Shown: positions 45,098 to 54,300 of the stretch, one piece after another | Numbering within the stretch: position 1 is the stretch's first letter | Layout of the letters: each line of letters opens with the position of its first letter | Position numbers and translations under genes: made by a program | Notes under the pieces: generated by a model | Seen by the model: only the letters and a program-made list of their open reading frames with translations | What the model was told of the DNA's origin: nothing | Database searches by the model: none | Origin: PLanc-01 sp034678485 | Lineage (GTDB): Bacteria; Planctomycetota; Phycisphaerae; Sedimentisphaerales; Anaerobacaceae | Reading direction: 5' to 3' | NCBI GenBank assembly: GCA_034678485.1 | Contig: JAXDBU010000084.1 | Coordinates: 3,771-67,770, forward strand | Length of the DNA stretch: 64,000 bases

Positions 45098-46714
45098 ATG
45101 GCAATGATCCAACGACGTGACTTTCTCAGACAAGCCGCCTGCACCGGCGCCCTGCTGTTGAGCGGCGGTTCGTCCCTTCGAGCGGCCGATCCGAAATGCA
45201 GAATCGAGGTGCTTCTCAAGGAATCGATCGGCACCATCTCGCCGGACCTCTACGGTCACTTCGCCGAACACATCGGCGGCGTCGTCTACGACGGCATCTG
45301 GGTGGGCGAGGAATCCTCTATTCCCAACTACGCCGGTGTGCGAAAGGCTCTGGTTGACCACATGCGCCGCCTGAACCCGTCGGTCGTGCGGTGGCCGGGC
45401 GGCTGCTTCGCGGACAGCTACAACTGGCGCGACGGCGTCGGTCCTCGCCGGCAGCGTCCCTCGCGTCCCAACTTCTGGATCAATACCCGCTTCCTGCAAC
45501 AGGCGCCCGACGGACCGGCCAAGTATGAGCCGAACGAGTTTGGCACCGATGAGTTCATCACCTTCTGCCGGTTGATTAACGCGGAGCCCTACCTGGCGGC
45601 CAACGTACGCAGTGCGTCGGCTCGTGATTTCTACGAGTGGATCGAATACTGCAACGCGCCCGCCGGCTCGACGACGCTGGCCAGGCAGCGGGAAGCCAAC
45701 GGATGTCGCGACCCATTCCGTGTCCGCTTCTGGGGCGTCGGCAACGAATCCTGGGGTTGCGGCGGCGACTTCACGCCGCAGGAGTACGCGACGGAGTTTC
45801 GCCGGTTCACGTCGTGGGTTCCCCAGTTCGATGTATGTCCCTCTTTCATCGCGGCCGGTCCCGGCAGTGGAGACGAGAGCTGGACGCGGGGTTTCTTCGA
45901 GAACCTGACGCGACGGGACAAGGGTTATGTGAATCGCGTCTACGGCTGGGGATTGCACTACTACTGTGGGACCGCAGGCAGAGGCGCCCTCGATTTCGGA
46001 CCCGAGGACTGGTATGAATTGCTCCACAAGGCTGCGGCTATAGAAACCCTGATCGACAACCATTGGGCTGTGATGGGCGAGTTCGACGCAAATCACCATG
46101 TCAAGCTGGCAATCGACGAGTGGGGCACATGGCACGCGGCCGGGACGGAGGTCCATCGCACTCACCTGTTCGGCCAGACCTCCACGCTGCGCGATGCCTT
46201 GGTCGCTGCACTAACGTTGGATATCTTCAACCGTCACGCGGACAAGGTGGCCATGGCCAACATCGCCCAACTGATCAACAATCTGCAATCGCTGTTCCTG
46301 GCGCATGAGGACCGGTTCATCGTCACGCCCAACTACCATGTGTTCGAGATGTACGCGGCCCACCAGAAGGGCCAGTCGATTCGCACAGTCTTCTCCTCGC
46401 CGGACATTCCTCTGGGCAACGGCGCGCTGCCCGGCCTGGCGGGATCGGCTTCCTTGCACGGCAAACGCCTGGTCCTGACGGTCGTCAACCCCAGTGTTAC
46501 GGAGACGCGAGAGACCCAGGTCGTTGTTCCTGGAGCGACCGTTCGCGATGTCGCGGTGCGCACCCTGTCGCACGGGGATATCCGTGCCCACAACAGCTTT
46601 GAGAATCCGGATGGTCTGTTCCCGCAGGACGGCCAGGCAAAGGCCGCAGGAGCGGACATGGTCTATGCCTTCCCGCCGGCATCCATAGTCCGCATGATGA
46701 TGGATCTGGCGTGA
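45098..46714 (+). CDS. GH51 alpha-L-arabinofuranosidase, Tat-exported
   Basis: 538 residues with a twin-arginine leader ('QRRDFLRQAACTGALLL'). Classical GH51 motifs are intact: 'VVRWPGGCFADSYNWRDGVG', the acid/base E217 in 'GVGNESWGCGG', and the nucleophile E341 in 'AIDEWGTW'. The C-terminal beta-sandwich is complete. It lies 24 bp after the preceding arabinofuranosidase. Such enzymes remove terminal alpha-L-arabinofuranosyl units from arabinan or arabinoxylan. Confidence 0.95.
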   Translation: MAMIQRRDFLRQAACTGALLLSGGSSLRAADPKCRIEVLLKESIGTISPDLYGHFAEHIGGVVYDGIWVGEESSIPNYAGVRKALVDHMRRLNPSVVRWPGGCFADSYNWRDGVGPRRQRPSRPNFWINTRFLQQAPDGPAKYEPNEFGTDEFITFCRLINAEPYLAANVRSASARDFYEWIEYCNAPAGSTTLARQREANGCRDPFRVRFWGVGNESWGCGGDFTPQEYATEFRRFTSWVPQFDVCPSFIAAGPGSGDESWTRGFFENLTRRDKGYVNRVYGWGLHYYCGTAGRGALDFGPEDWYELLHKAAAIETLIDNHWAVMGEFDANHHVKLAIDEWGTWHAAGTEVHRTHLFGQTSTLRDALVAALTLDIFNRHADKVAMANIAQLINNLQSLFLAHEDRFIVTPNYHVFEMYAAHQKGQSIRTVFSSPDIPLGNGALPGLAGSASLHGKRLVLTVVNPSVTETRETQVVVPGATVRDVAVRTLSHGDIRAHNSFENPDGLFPQDGQAKAAGADMVYAFPPASIVRMMMDLA

Positions 46715-46734
46715 CCACGACCGGGACAGCACAG

Positions 46735-46752
46735 AAGACTCTAAGTCTTTTT
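46735..46752 (+). terminator. Possible terminator of the ABC/GRE/arabinofuranosidase operon
   Basis: A 6-bp stem (AAGACT at 46735-46740, AGTCTT at 46744-46749) with a 3-nt loop runs into TTTTT. It lies 20 bp after the GH51 stop, where the operon should end. The stem is weak in GC. Confidence 0.45.
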
Positions 46753-46855
46753 CTGCAATGATTTAAACGGTTCCAGTCCCTGATCGGCTTCCGGGCGGAC
46801 CGAGTTGTTCGTGCCGGAGCTGGCGATATCCACGAAATCAATGACTATTCACAAA

Positions 46856-47287
46856 TCACGTCGTAGATTGTTGTGCCTGTGGGAACAAGAAGCTCGGTAT
46901 GCGACGGACGTTTCCCTCGCCGGTTACGCAGGCGAGGACACTGGAGCCCTCGGCCAGGAGCAGACCGGAACCCTTGCGGGTGAGTTTGTACGTGTGCTCG
47001 ACTTTGCCTGCGGTGACGTTCGAGCAGGTGGTCTCCAGGAGCAGTTGCTCGTCGTAGAAGGCGGGCCGGCGGTACTTGACTCGCAGTTCCGCAACCACGA
47101 AGAATATCCCCCCGGCTTCCAGGTCTTTGTAGGCGACGCCGTTGGCGCGGAGCAGTTCCGTTCGTCCCATTTCGAACCAGACCGGATAGACACTGTGATG
47201 GATTACGCCGCCTCTGTCCGTCTCTGCGTATCGAGGAACCACCGGTATCGTGTGGCTCTGAATTGTCATTCGTTCGGGAAAACTCAT
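46856..47287 (-). CDS. Hotdog-fold acyl-CoA thioesterase (YbgC/4-HBT type)
   Basis: 143 residues from the ATG at 47287. 'YAETDRGGVIHHSVYPVWFEMGR' matches the 4-hydroxybenzoyl-CoA thioesterase pattern (Y-x-E-T-D-x-G-x-x-x-H-x-x-Y), with the catalytic Asp present. These enzymes hydrolyse small acyl-CoAs, and YbgC acts with the Tol-Pal system; no tol genes are visible here. The frame extends 19 codons further upstream, where it lacks family features. Confidence 0.88.
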   Translation of the reverse strand: MSFPERMTIQSHTIPVVPRYAETDRGGVIHHSVYPVWFEMGRTELLRANGVAYKDLEAGGIFFVVAELRVKYRRPAFYDEQLLLETTCSNVTAGKVEHTYKLTRKGSGLLLAEGSSVLACVTGEGNVRRIPSFLFPQAQQSTT

Positions 47288-47444
47288 ATCAATCGCGCCC
47301 CAGGATACCATATCGCTCGTTACATGCAAGATATGCATCGCCACGAAAAAACTTTGAGAAATTTCAGGAAAAATATGATGGAATTCTCTTTACGCGGCGG
47401 GCTCAGGCAGATATAGTAGAGGTGAAGATGCAGGTATAGCCCTC

Positions 47445-47497
47445 AAGCCCCTGCGTGTTATCTCGCTTTTCCTCTCCCTCCGCCGCGCAGGGGCTTC
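47445..47497. terminator. Long-range inverted repeat, possible bidirectional terminator
   Basis: AAGCCCCTGCG (47445-47455) pairs with CGCAGGGGCTT (47486-47496) over 11 bp. It encloses a pyrimidine-rich 30-nt loop and is followed by CTTC rather than a clean T-run. It lies between the thioesterase upstream region and the sugar porter's end. Confidence 0.4.
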
Positions 47498-47571
47498 TTC
47501 ATATCGCTCGGCGGGGATTCACGATCGACATTCCGAAACACTATCGCTGCACAGGGGAATTCGCTGCGTCG

Positions 47572-48963
47572 CTACCGTATCCAGTGTTGCTCGATCTGTT
47601 CGAGGCTTTTGCCCTTCGTCTCCGGTACGCAGGTTCGGACGAAGATCAGCAACACGATGCAGAACACCCCGTAGAGCCAGAAGGGGAACCCCCGGTGGAA
47701 TGTCGCGACCAGCCAGGGGTCTTCATCCATCATGGGGAAGGTCTGCGACACGAGGTAGTTGGCGATCCACAGGCAGACGGTCGCGATTGCCATCGCCCGC
47801 CCGCGGATCCGTGTGGGGAAGATCTCCGACAGGATCACCCACGTCACCGGCCCGACGGACAGCGCAAAACACGCAATGTAACCGAGAATGAACAGCAGCA
47901 TCCACAGGCCGGTCGATTGCGTGTAAGCAGCCAATCCCATCGCGATCAACGAACCCCCCATGCCGGCCGAGCCGATCATCATCAGGGGCTTTCGGCCGAT
48001 CCGGTCCACCGTCCAGATCGCAATCACGGTGAACGTGAGGTTCACGATTCCGACCACGATGGTCTGCAAGAGAGCGGCGTTCGTCCCGGATCCCATCTTC
48101 TTGAAGATTTCCGTGCCGAAGTAGAGGAAGACGTTGATCCCGGTGACCTGCTGCAGGACGGCCAGGACGATCCCGATGACCAGGACGATTCTCATGCCCG
48201 GCACGAAGAGCTGCCTTAGTGAGCCGCTCTCGTGCGCGACGGCCTCCCTGATCTCCGCCAGTTCCATCCGGGCATAGGCGGCGCCGTCCACGCGGGTCAG
48301 GATGCGCAGCGCCTCCTCGGCACGACCCTGCTTCGTCAACCACCGTGGGCTCTCCGGCACGACGAAAGAAAGAAGCATCAATCCCAACGCGGGCAGCGCC
48401 TCCGACCCGAACATCCATCGCCACCCAAGCCGCTGGTTCCAGACCTCGTCACCCTGTAATGCAATGAAATAATTGACGAAGTACACGACCAGAAAGCCGC
48501 TGACGATGGCGAACTGGTTGATGGAGACCATCCGTCCACGGATGCGGGCCGGACTGATCTCTGCGATGTACATGGGCGAGATGATCGAAGCCGCCCCGAC
48601 GCCGAGACCGCCCAGGATGCGGTAGAGGATGAACGTCGTGAGCGTGCGAGGAATCGCCGTGCCGACCGCCGAGACGAAGAACAGTATCGCGGAGACGATG
48701 AGCGCTTTCTTGCGCCCGAAGCGATCGCTCAGAGATCCGACACCCGCGGCCCCGAGCGCACAACCCAGCAGCGCGCAACCCGTCGCCCATCCTTCCTGCA
48801 CGTCATCCAGTTGGAAATGGGCCTTCAACGGCCCGATCGCGCCGTTGATGACCCCGGTGTCGTAGCCGAAGAGCAGCCCTCCCAAAGCGGCGACGAGAGT
48901 GATTGTGAGAACATAGGGGACACTGCCGACTTGGCGATCTGCGAGTTCCGGACTCTTGCTCAT
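47572..48963 (-). CDS. Sugar/H+ symporter (MFS sugar porter, XylE/AraE-like)
   Basis: 463 residues with 12 membrane segments and the full sugar-porter signature set: 'GGLLFGYDTGVINGA', 'DRFGRKKALI', 'VPESPRWL', 'QQVTGIN', and 'PETKGKSLE' at the end. XylE and AraE import xylose or arabinose with protons. Given the arabinofuranosidases nearby, pentose uptake is likely, but the sequence does not fix the substrate. It is transcribed opposite to the arabinofuranosidase operon. Confidence 0.93.
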   Translation of the reverse strand: MSKSPELADRQVGSVPYVLTITLVAALGGLLFGYDTGVINGAIGPLKAHFQLDDVQEGWATGCALLGCALGAAGVGSLSDRFGRKKALIVSAILFFVSAVGTAIPRTLTTFILYRILGGLGVGAASIISPMYIAEISPARIRGRMVSINQFAIVSGFLVVYFVNYFIALQGDEVWNQRLGWRWMFGSEALPALGLMLLSFVVPESPRWLTKQGRAEEALRILTRVDGAAYARMELAEIREAVAHESGSLRQLFVPGMRIVLVIGIVLAVLQQVTGINVFLYFGTEIFKKMGSGTNAALLQTIVVGIVNLTFTVIAIWTVDRIGRKPLMMIGSAGMGGSLIAMGLAAYTQSTGLWMLLFILGYIACFALSVGPVTWVILSEIFPTRIRGRAMAIATVCLWIANYLVSQTFPMMDEDPWLVATFHRGFPFWLYGVFCIVLLIFVRTCVPETKGKSLEQIEQHWIR

Positions 48964-49015
48964 TGTCGATTCGCCCTCTCACATAGACTCAGGACATTCT
49001 CGCGCGACGCCGAGA

Positions 49016-49109
49016 GTGTCATCCTGAGGCGAAGCCGAAGGATCCGGACAACGAACAGAAGGTCTCTCCCGGGCGCAGGCCAGATCCTTCGCTGCGCTCA
49101 GGACGACAC
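49016..49109. repeat. MITE-like GTGTCATCCTGAG inverted repeat element
   Basis: A 94-bp unit with ends GTGTCATCCTGAG and (inverted) CTCAGGACGACAC, with 'GAAGGATC' and 'GATCCTTC' inside the arms. Degenerate copies lie at 55536-55727. Such elements are common non-coding mobile repeats; no transposase is inside. It occupies the gap between the symporter and the sulfatase-HEAT gene. Confidence 0.65.
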
Positions 49110-49167
49110 GTCTTCGACATGAGGCTCTCTGCACGAAATCGCTGCCCCGGGACCTGATCCCCTGCGG

Positions 49168-51168
49168 CTACCGTGTGCAACTCTCGATGGCGTGCTTCAG
49201 CGCCCAGTCGACGAACATGGCGTAGTTGTCGTTTCGATAGCTGCCGTCGCGGTTCTTGCACCTCTCGCGAACCTGCTCCATTTGATCGACGAGGGGTTGG
49301 GCCCTGCTGCCGAGTCTTTGCAGAGTTCTTGCGGCGTGCAGCACGACCGGTCCGCGGGAATCCAGCAGGCCGCGAGCCAGGACGGGCAAGACCTCATCAC
49401 ATGGTCCAAGCCGGCACAACAAGTCGGCCGCCGCAAATCGCACGTCCGGACTCGGATCGTCCGACAGCTTCTTCAGCGCTTCGGTCGCCGGGGTCGCTTC
49501 GGCGCCGAGCGACGCGAAGTAGATGACCGTCCAGTATCGCACGGCACTATCCGCGTCCGAAAGGGACTCCACCATCGCCGGCAGGAGCCTCGCGCCCTCA
49601 CCTACCAGCTCGGCCGCACTCAGAATGCTCGACAACCGGTACTTCGCAGGATCGCGCCCCATCTCATACGGCGTGGACCCCGCGGAACGAATCAGCATTT
49701 CCGCCTCCGGCAGTAGACAGACATCCTTCGTCTCGAGCATCCAGTCCCGCAGACGCGTGCGCATGCGATTGAGCGTCTCCCGATGTTCAGGCGAGTCGAC
49801 CAGATTCCTGACTTCATTCGGATCGGCCAGCGTATCGTACAGCTCCTCCACCGGTTTGGTCGGCTCCCAGAACAGCTTCTCCATGCCCGCCATCCCTCCC
49901 GAGGCGGTGACGCGTCGCAGCTCCTGCATGATCTCGGCCTGGTCGCAGTAGTCGCTCGGCTGCACGTAGGGCAGGTGCGGCAGGAAGTTCCGGATGTACT
50001 TGAACCGCCGGTCCCGAACGCAGCGGGACATCTCGTACGCTTCATCGACCCGACCGGCCGCTCCGACGAGGTACTCACGGTATGCGCCGAAGTCGCCGCC
50101 TGTAGTGACGCTGTCAGGCGTGTGCCGATACGTCCCTGCGGGCGCATTGCGGGCGAGGAAAGGCCGACCCTGCATGTGCGAGGGGATCGACACGCCTGCC
50201 AGCGACAGCACGGTCGGCGCGAAGTCCACGAAGCTGACGAGTTCATCCGTGCGCCCGCCCGGCGCAAGGGCAGCCACGTGCTGGTATCGCGCGGGGATTC
50301 GGACCAGCAGTGGAACGTGAAGACCCGAATCGTACAGCGTCCTCTTGAATCGCGGAAGGCCCATGCCGTGATCGGAGAAGAAGAACACGATCGTGCTCTC
50401 GGACACTGCGTCGGTTTCGAGCTGATCGAGGATCTCGCCGACCTGCTTGTCCATGCAGGTGATGAGGTCGTAGTAGCGAGCCCACATCTTGCGCACCATC
50501 GGCGTATCGGGATAGTACGGTGGCAAGATCATCTTGCGAGGGTCGTGCCGCTCCTCGGGCGTCAGCTTGGAGCCGTACTGGTTCTCGAACCGTTCGTCGG
50601 ATCCGTTGATCTGGCTCTGGTGCGTGGTCGTGAAATTGAAGACGCTGAAGAACGGCTGGCCCGCCGGCCGGTTTCGCCAGTGGGCGGTCCGGCTCGAATC
50701 GTCCCAGATCGCCGGGTCCGTGAAGTTGTAGTCTTCCTTGACGTGGTTCGAGCAGTAATAGCCCGCTCCGCGCAGCAGCTTCGGGAACGGCTCGATCTGC
50801 CGGGGGATCGCGATTTCCGAGCGGAGGTGCTGGGTCCCGAGCGACGTGGCGTACACGCCCGTGATCAGACAAGATCGCGAAGGCGAGCAGACCGGGGCCG
50901 TCGCGTAGGCATTCGTATAGCGGATCGAGCGGCCTGCGAGCCGGTCCAGATTGGGCGTGATCGCAAGCGGGTCGCCGTAGCAGCCCAGGTATGGACTGAT
51001 GTCTTCGCAGGTGATCCAGAGGATATTCGGCTTCGACGGATACGAGACCGGCGTCGTCGGCGACGCGTACCGCGGGCCCTCGTCCATGCAGCCGGCCAAC
51101 GTCGCGCCGGCGGCACAAGCCCCGGCGGCTCTCAAGAAGTCACGACGCGTGCCAACACGAAAGTCCAT
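49168..51168 (-). CDS. Tat-exported sulfatase with C-terminal HEAT-like repeats
   Basis: 666 residues. Tat leader 'TRRDFLRAAGACAAGATLAGC' with a lipobox-like 'LAGC' at residue 27. The sulfatase signature is C-S-P-S-R with the formylglycine cysteine at 94; 'ITCEDISP' and 'FFSDHGMG' carry metal ligands. After ~residue 500 come helical HEAT-like repeats ('DADSAVRYWTVIYFASLGAEA', 'DPSPDVRFAAADLLCRLG'). The fusion is recurrent in Planctomycetota; the repeats probably bind a partner or substrate. It belongs to a different sulfatase subgroup from the tandem pair at 18.7-21.6 kb. Confidence 0.9.
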   Translation of the reverse strand: MDFRVGTRRDFLRAAGACAAGATLAGCMDEGPRYASPTTPVSYPSKPNILWITCEDISPYLGCYGDPLAITPNLDRLAGRSIRYTNAYATAPVCSPSRSCLITGVYATSLGTQHLRSEIAIPRQIEPFPKLLRGAGYYCSNHVKEDYNFTDPAIWDDSSRTAHWRNRPAGQPFFSVFNFTTTHQSQINGSDERFENQYGSKLTPEERHDPRKMILPPYYPDTPMVRKMWARYYDLITCMDKQVGEILDQLETDAVSESTIVFFFSDHGMGLPRFKRTLYDSGLHVPLLVRIPARYQHVAALAPGGRTDELVSFVDFAPTVLSLAGVSIPSHMQGRPFLARNAPAGTYRHTPDSVTTGGDFGAYREYLVGAAGRVDEAYEMSRCVRDRRFKYIRNFLPHLPYVQPSDYCDQAEIMQELRRVTASGGMAGMEKLFWEPTKPVEELYDTLADPNEVRNLVDSPEHRETLNRMRTRLRDWMLETKDVCLLPEAEMLIRSAGSTPYEMGRDPAKYRLSSILSAAELVGEGARLLPAMVESLSDADSAVRYWTVIYFASLGAEATPATEALKKLSDDPSPDVRFAAADLLCRLGPCDEVLPVLARGLLDSRGPVVLHAARTLQRLGSRAQPLVDQMEQVRERCKNRDGSYRNDNYAMFVDWALKHAIESCTR

Positions 51169-51393
51169 TGTGCTGCTCCATCACTCGACCACGACTCTCC
51201 TACCGCCCGCCTCCGATGGAACGGGCCACGCACTCGACAGGTCTCCCTGCCGACGGCATTCATGGTACAGGGAATCTCCCACGAGGCAACAGTCTTGTCC
51301 CCATTCATCGAGCGAAAGCGCGGACGGTCTCTCGCATCCGCAGGCAGGTTGTCGACGGCAATCACTCGCCCATTCGCAGGGACGCGGCGAGGA

Positions 51394-54300
51394 CTACTCG
51401 ACCACGCCCGGCGACGGAGCGCTCGCCTTCCAGTTGGCGGCGTTGTCCCCATCGGCCGCAAGGTCGATCCGATGCAAGGCCAGGCCGTAGCCGTCCGTCT
51501 CGGTGGGCCACGGATCGACGCCGGTGGCGAAGTTCTCCGGGTGCGAGCCGTCGCTATACGTCACGGTATCGGCAATGATCCACGTTCGCGTGCCGTCGAG
51601 GTTCTCGTCGCTCGGGCACAGCACCTCCAGTGTCTCGACGCTGTTGGCGAGTTTGCCGTCGCCCCATTCCACGATGGGCGTGTTCGCAGGGATGTTGTAG
51701 ACCGCCCGGCAGGCCGCCAGGTCTTTGACGAGCAGCAGACACTCGCCCGGCGCCAGCGTCACCGGCGGATTGGCGGGGAACGCCACGTTGATGGCCGGAT
51801 CGTCGGGATTGTCGGTGAATCGCCAGGCCAGGCCGCGGATCGCGTCGTGGAGCGTGACGGCGGCGTCGGCGGTATTGACCAGCTCGACGTATTCCGTATC
51901 ATCCGCTCCGTCGGGGTGGTACATGATCTCCGTGATCCGGACGCTCTCCGGCGCCGGGCCGACGTCGAAGATCGCCTGGGCCAGGCCGCTCCATGGACTA
52001 TAGGCGTTGCTGGCGACCAGGACGCGGGCCTTGACCTGGGTGCTCTCGGTGATTGTGATCGGGCCGGTGTACGTATACACGGCCCCGCCCGAGCCGCTGG
52101 TATCCGGCGTGGCGATCTCGCTCGCGACCAGCTTGGCACAGAACAGCAGGTCCGAACTGCTGGCTCCGGAATTCAGCCCCTGGATGGCAAGCAGGTTCTG
52201 GCCCTGTTTCAGCAAACCTAAGTAGGCGGAAACGTCGAATTCCTCCCAGACGATCGCGGCGCCGTCGTCGTGGATGCTGTTGGCGCCGGAGTTCCACGCG
52301 GGCGTGCCGGTGAACTGGGCCCGCGCAATCTCGGTGCCATTGAGCCAGGCGACGAAGCCATCGTCATACCGCATGTTCAGCGTCAAGGAGTCGAACGTGC
52401 TGGTATCGCCCGAGAAGGTGAACGGGATGCGGATGCAGCAGGTCTGATTCACGTTGTACATCGCGGCCTGCAGGTTGATGGTGAAGTAGGCTTCATAGCC
52501 GCTGCTGCGCTCGTAGCCGACGCCGCCTGTGCCGCTGATCCAGGCCGAGTCGTCGAAGGTCGGACTGGTCCGCCAGGCGTTGCCGATCGCGGTGGTCGGG
52601 ACGAGCACCTTCTTGGCGGCGCTCTCGGCCACCAGGGTGGTTGAACTCACGACCTTTGCGGCCGAATCGGTCGGACGCGGATCCGAGCCGTTCAGGGTGT
52701 AGTACAGCGTGCCGTTGGCATGGGGATTGGCGATCGTCACCGGGGTGCCGGCCGCGACCCCACCTGCCTGGCGGGAGATCGTGGGCGGCTTGACAAACCG
52801 GTTATCGACCCACGTGCACCGAGTGGCCAGCCAGCTCTTGAGGTGATCGATTTCGCCCTGGAAATCGGTGTATCGCGAGCGCGCGCTGGTCCACTTCGCG
52901 TAGTTGCGGGGCGCCGCCTCGCGAATCTCGTCGGCCATCGCGTCGATCGTGGCGTTGAGACTTCCCGTGCTGAAAGGACCTCTCCGCAGCGCGTACCAGC
53001 GGTCGATGTACTTTTGCCAGAACTCGCTGTCGTCGAAGAGCCGGTTCCACCAGCCATACTCGAAGTAGTCGGTCCCGTCGCCGGTCCCATGCCAGCTCTG
53101 CGCGTTGTCGTCGCGCCCATCCGCCGACTCCATCGCGCGATCGAAATCCCAGATCGGGCCCATCTCGAGCTTGCCTTCGCGACTCTTGTGTATGTGCGTG
53201 CTCAAACGAAGCGCATCGACGTTCATCAGCAGCATGTTCACCAGGTTGTGGTCGATCCATGATGCGACATCGATATACTTCGCATAGCCGACGTCGGGAT
53301 CGGCAAAGCTCGCTCCATAGAGAGCGGTCTCGAAGCTGTTCAGGTACGTCCTGATCCAGGTTGCCTGGGCCGTGGTGATATCGTCTTCTTTCGGGTCCAC
53401 ATAGCACAGACTCGTACCGCGCGCCGTGCGAAAGCCGCTGTCGGATGGGTCGGTGCGGTCGATCTTGAGCATGTACCCGCCGGCGATTTGGGGCTCGGTG
53501 CTGTCCCAGGGTTCGAGCTCTTCGACGTCGACCCGGTCTCTGCCTCGTTTGACTTTCTCCATGAGGATGTACAGCCCGACGTAGTCGCTGGCCGACACGG
53601 TGCTGTTGTTCTTGTTCAGATACATCTCGACGAATCGCGTGCGAACGGCGTAGCGCCCGACCTGATTGCTCAGCTCGTATGCGAAGGCATTGCTGATCAA
53701 GACACGGTCAAAGGAGTACGGCCCGTAGAGAACCCAGTCGGACTCCGCAGGCAGGCCCAGGAGCGAAACGTCCCGATCCCGGTTGTATTCGTCCCAAATC
53801 TCGAAAGCATACGGGGGCTTGGCGGTTCCAGCCGAAGTGGAACCACGCATCTTGATGCCGCCGCGCCCGGCGAAACTCGCTGCACCCGTGATCTTCGCGC
53901 GGCCCCCGTCGCCGACGTCGATGAAGACGGACAAAACCCTGACCAGGGAGCCGTCGGTGATGCTCTTGGTGCCCGTATCGATGATGACGATCGGAAGATC
54001 CGAACTGCGACTCGCTGCGTCACTGGCGAGTGCGACATACGTCCGGCTGACCGGGGCGCCGGGCGCCTTGTCCGGCTCGTACACGCGAGCGGTGACGTCC
54101 TTCGTGCCGACTAACATGATCGCGCCGGTGTATAGCGTCGATGCGGTCGTGGGCACCGTGCCGTCCAGGGTATAGTGGATCTTGGCATCCGGATTCGACG
54201 AACTCAGTTCCAAAGAAAGGTATATGCTCGAGAAGGCGCCCCCCTCGTGCGAAAAGGTCGGGTCCTCCGATACCTCGGTGTATCCTGCGCTATTGGCACG

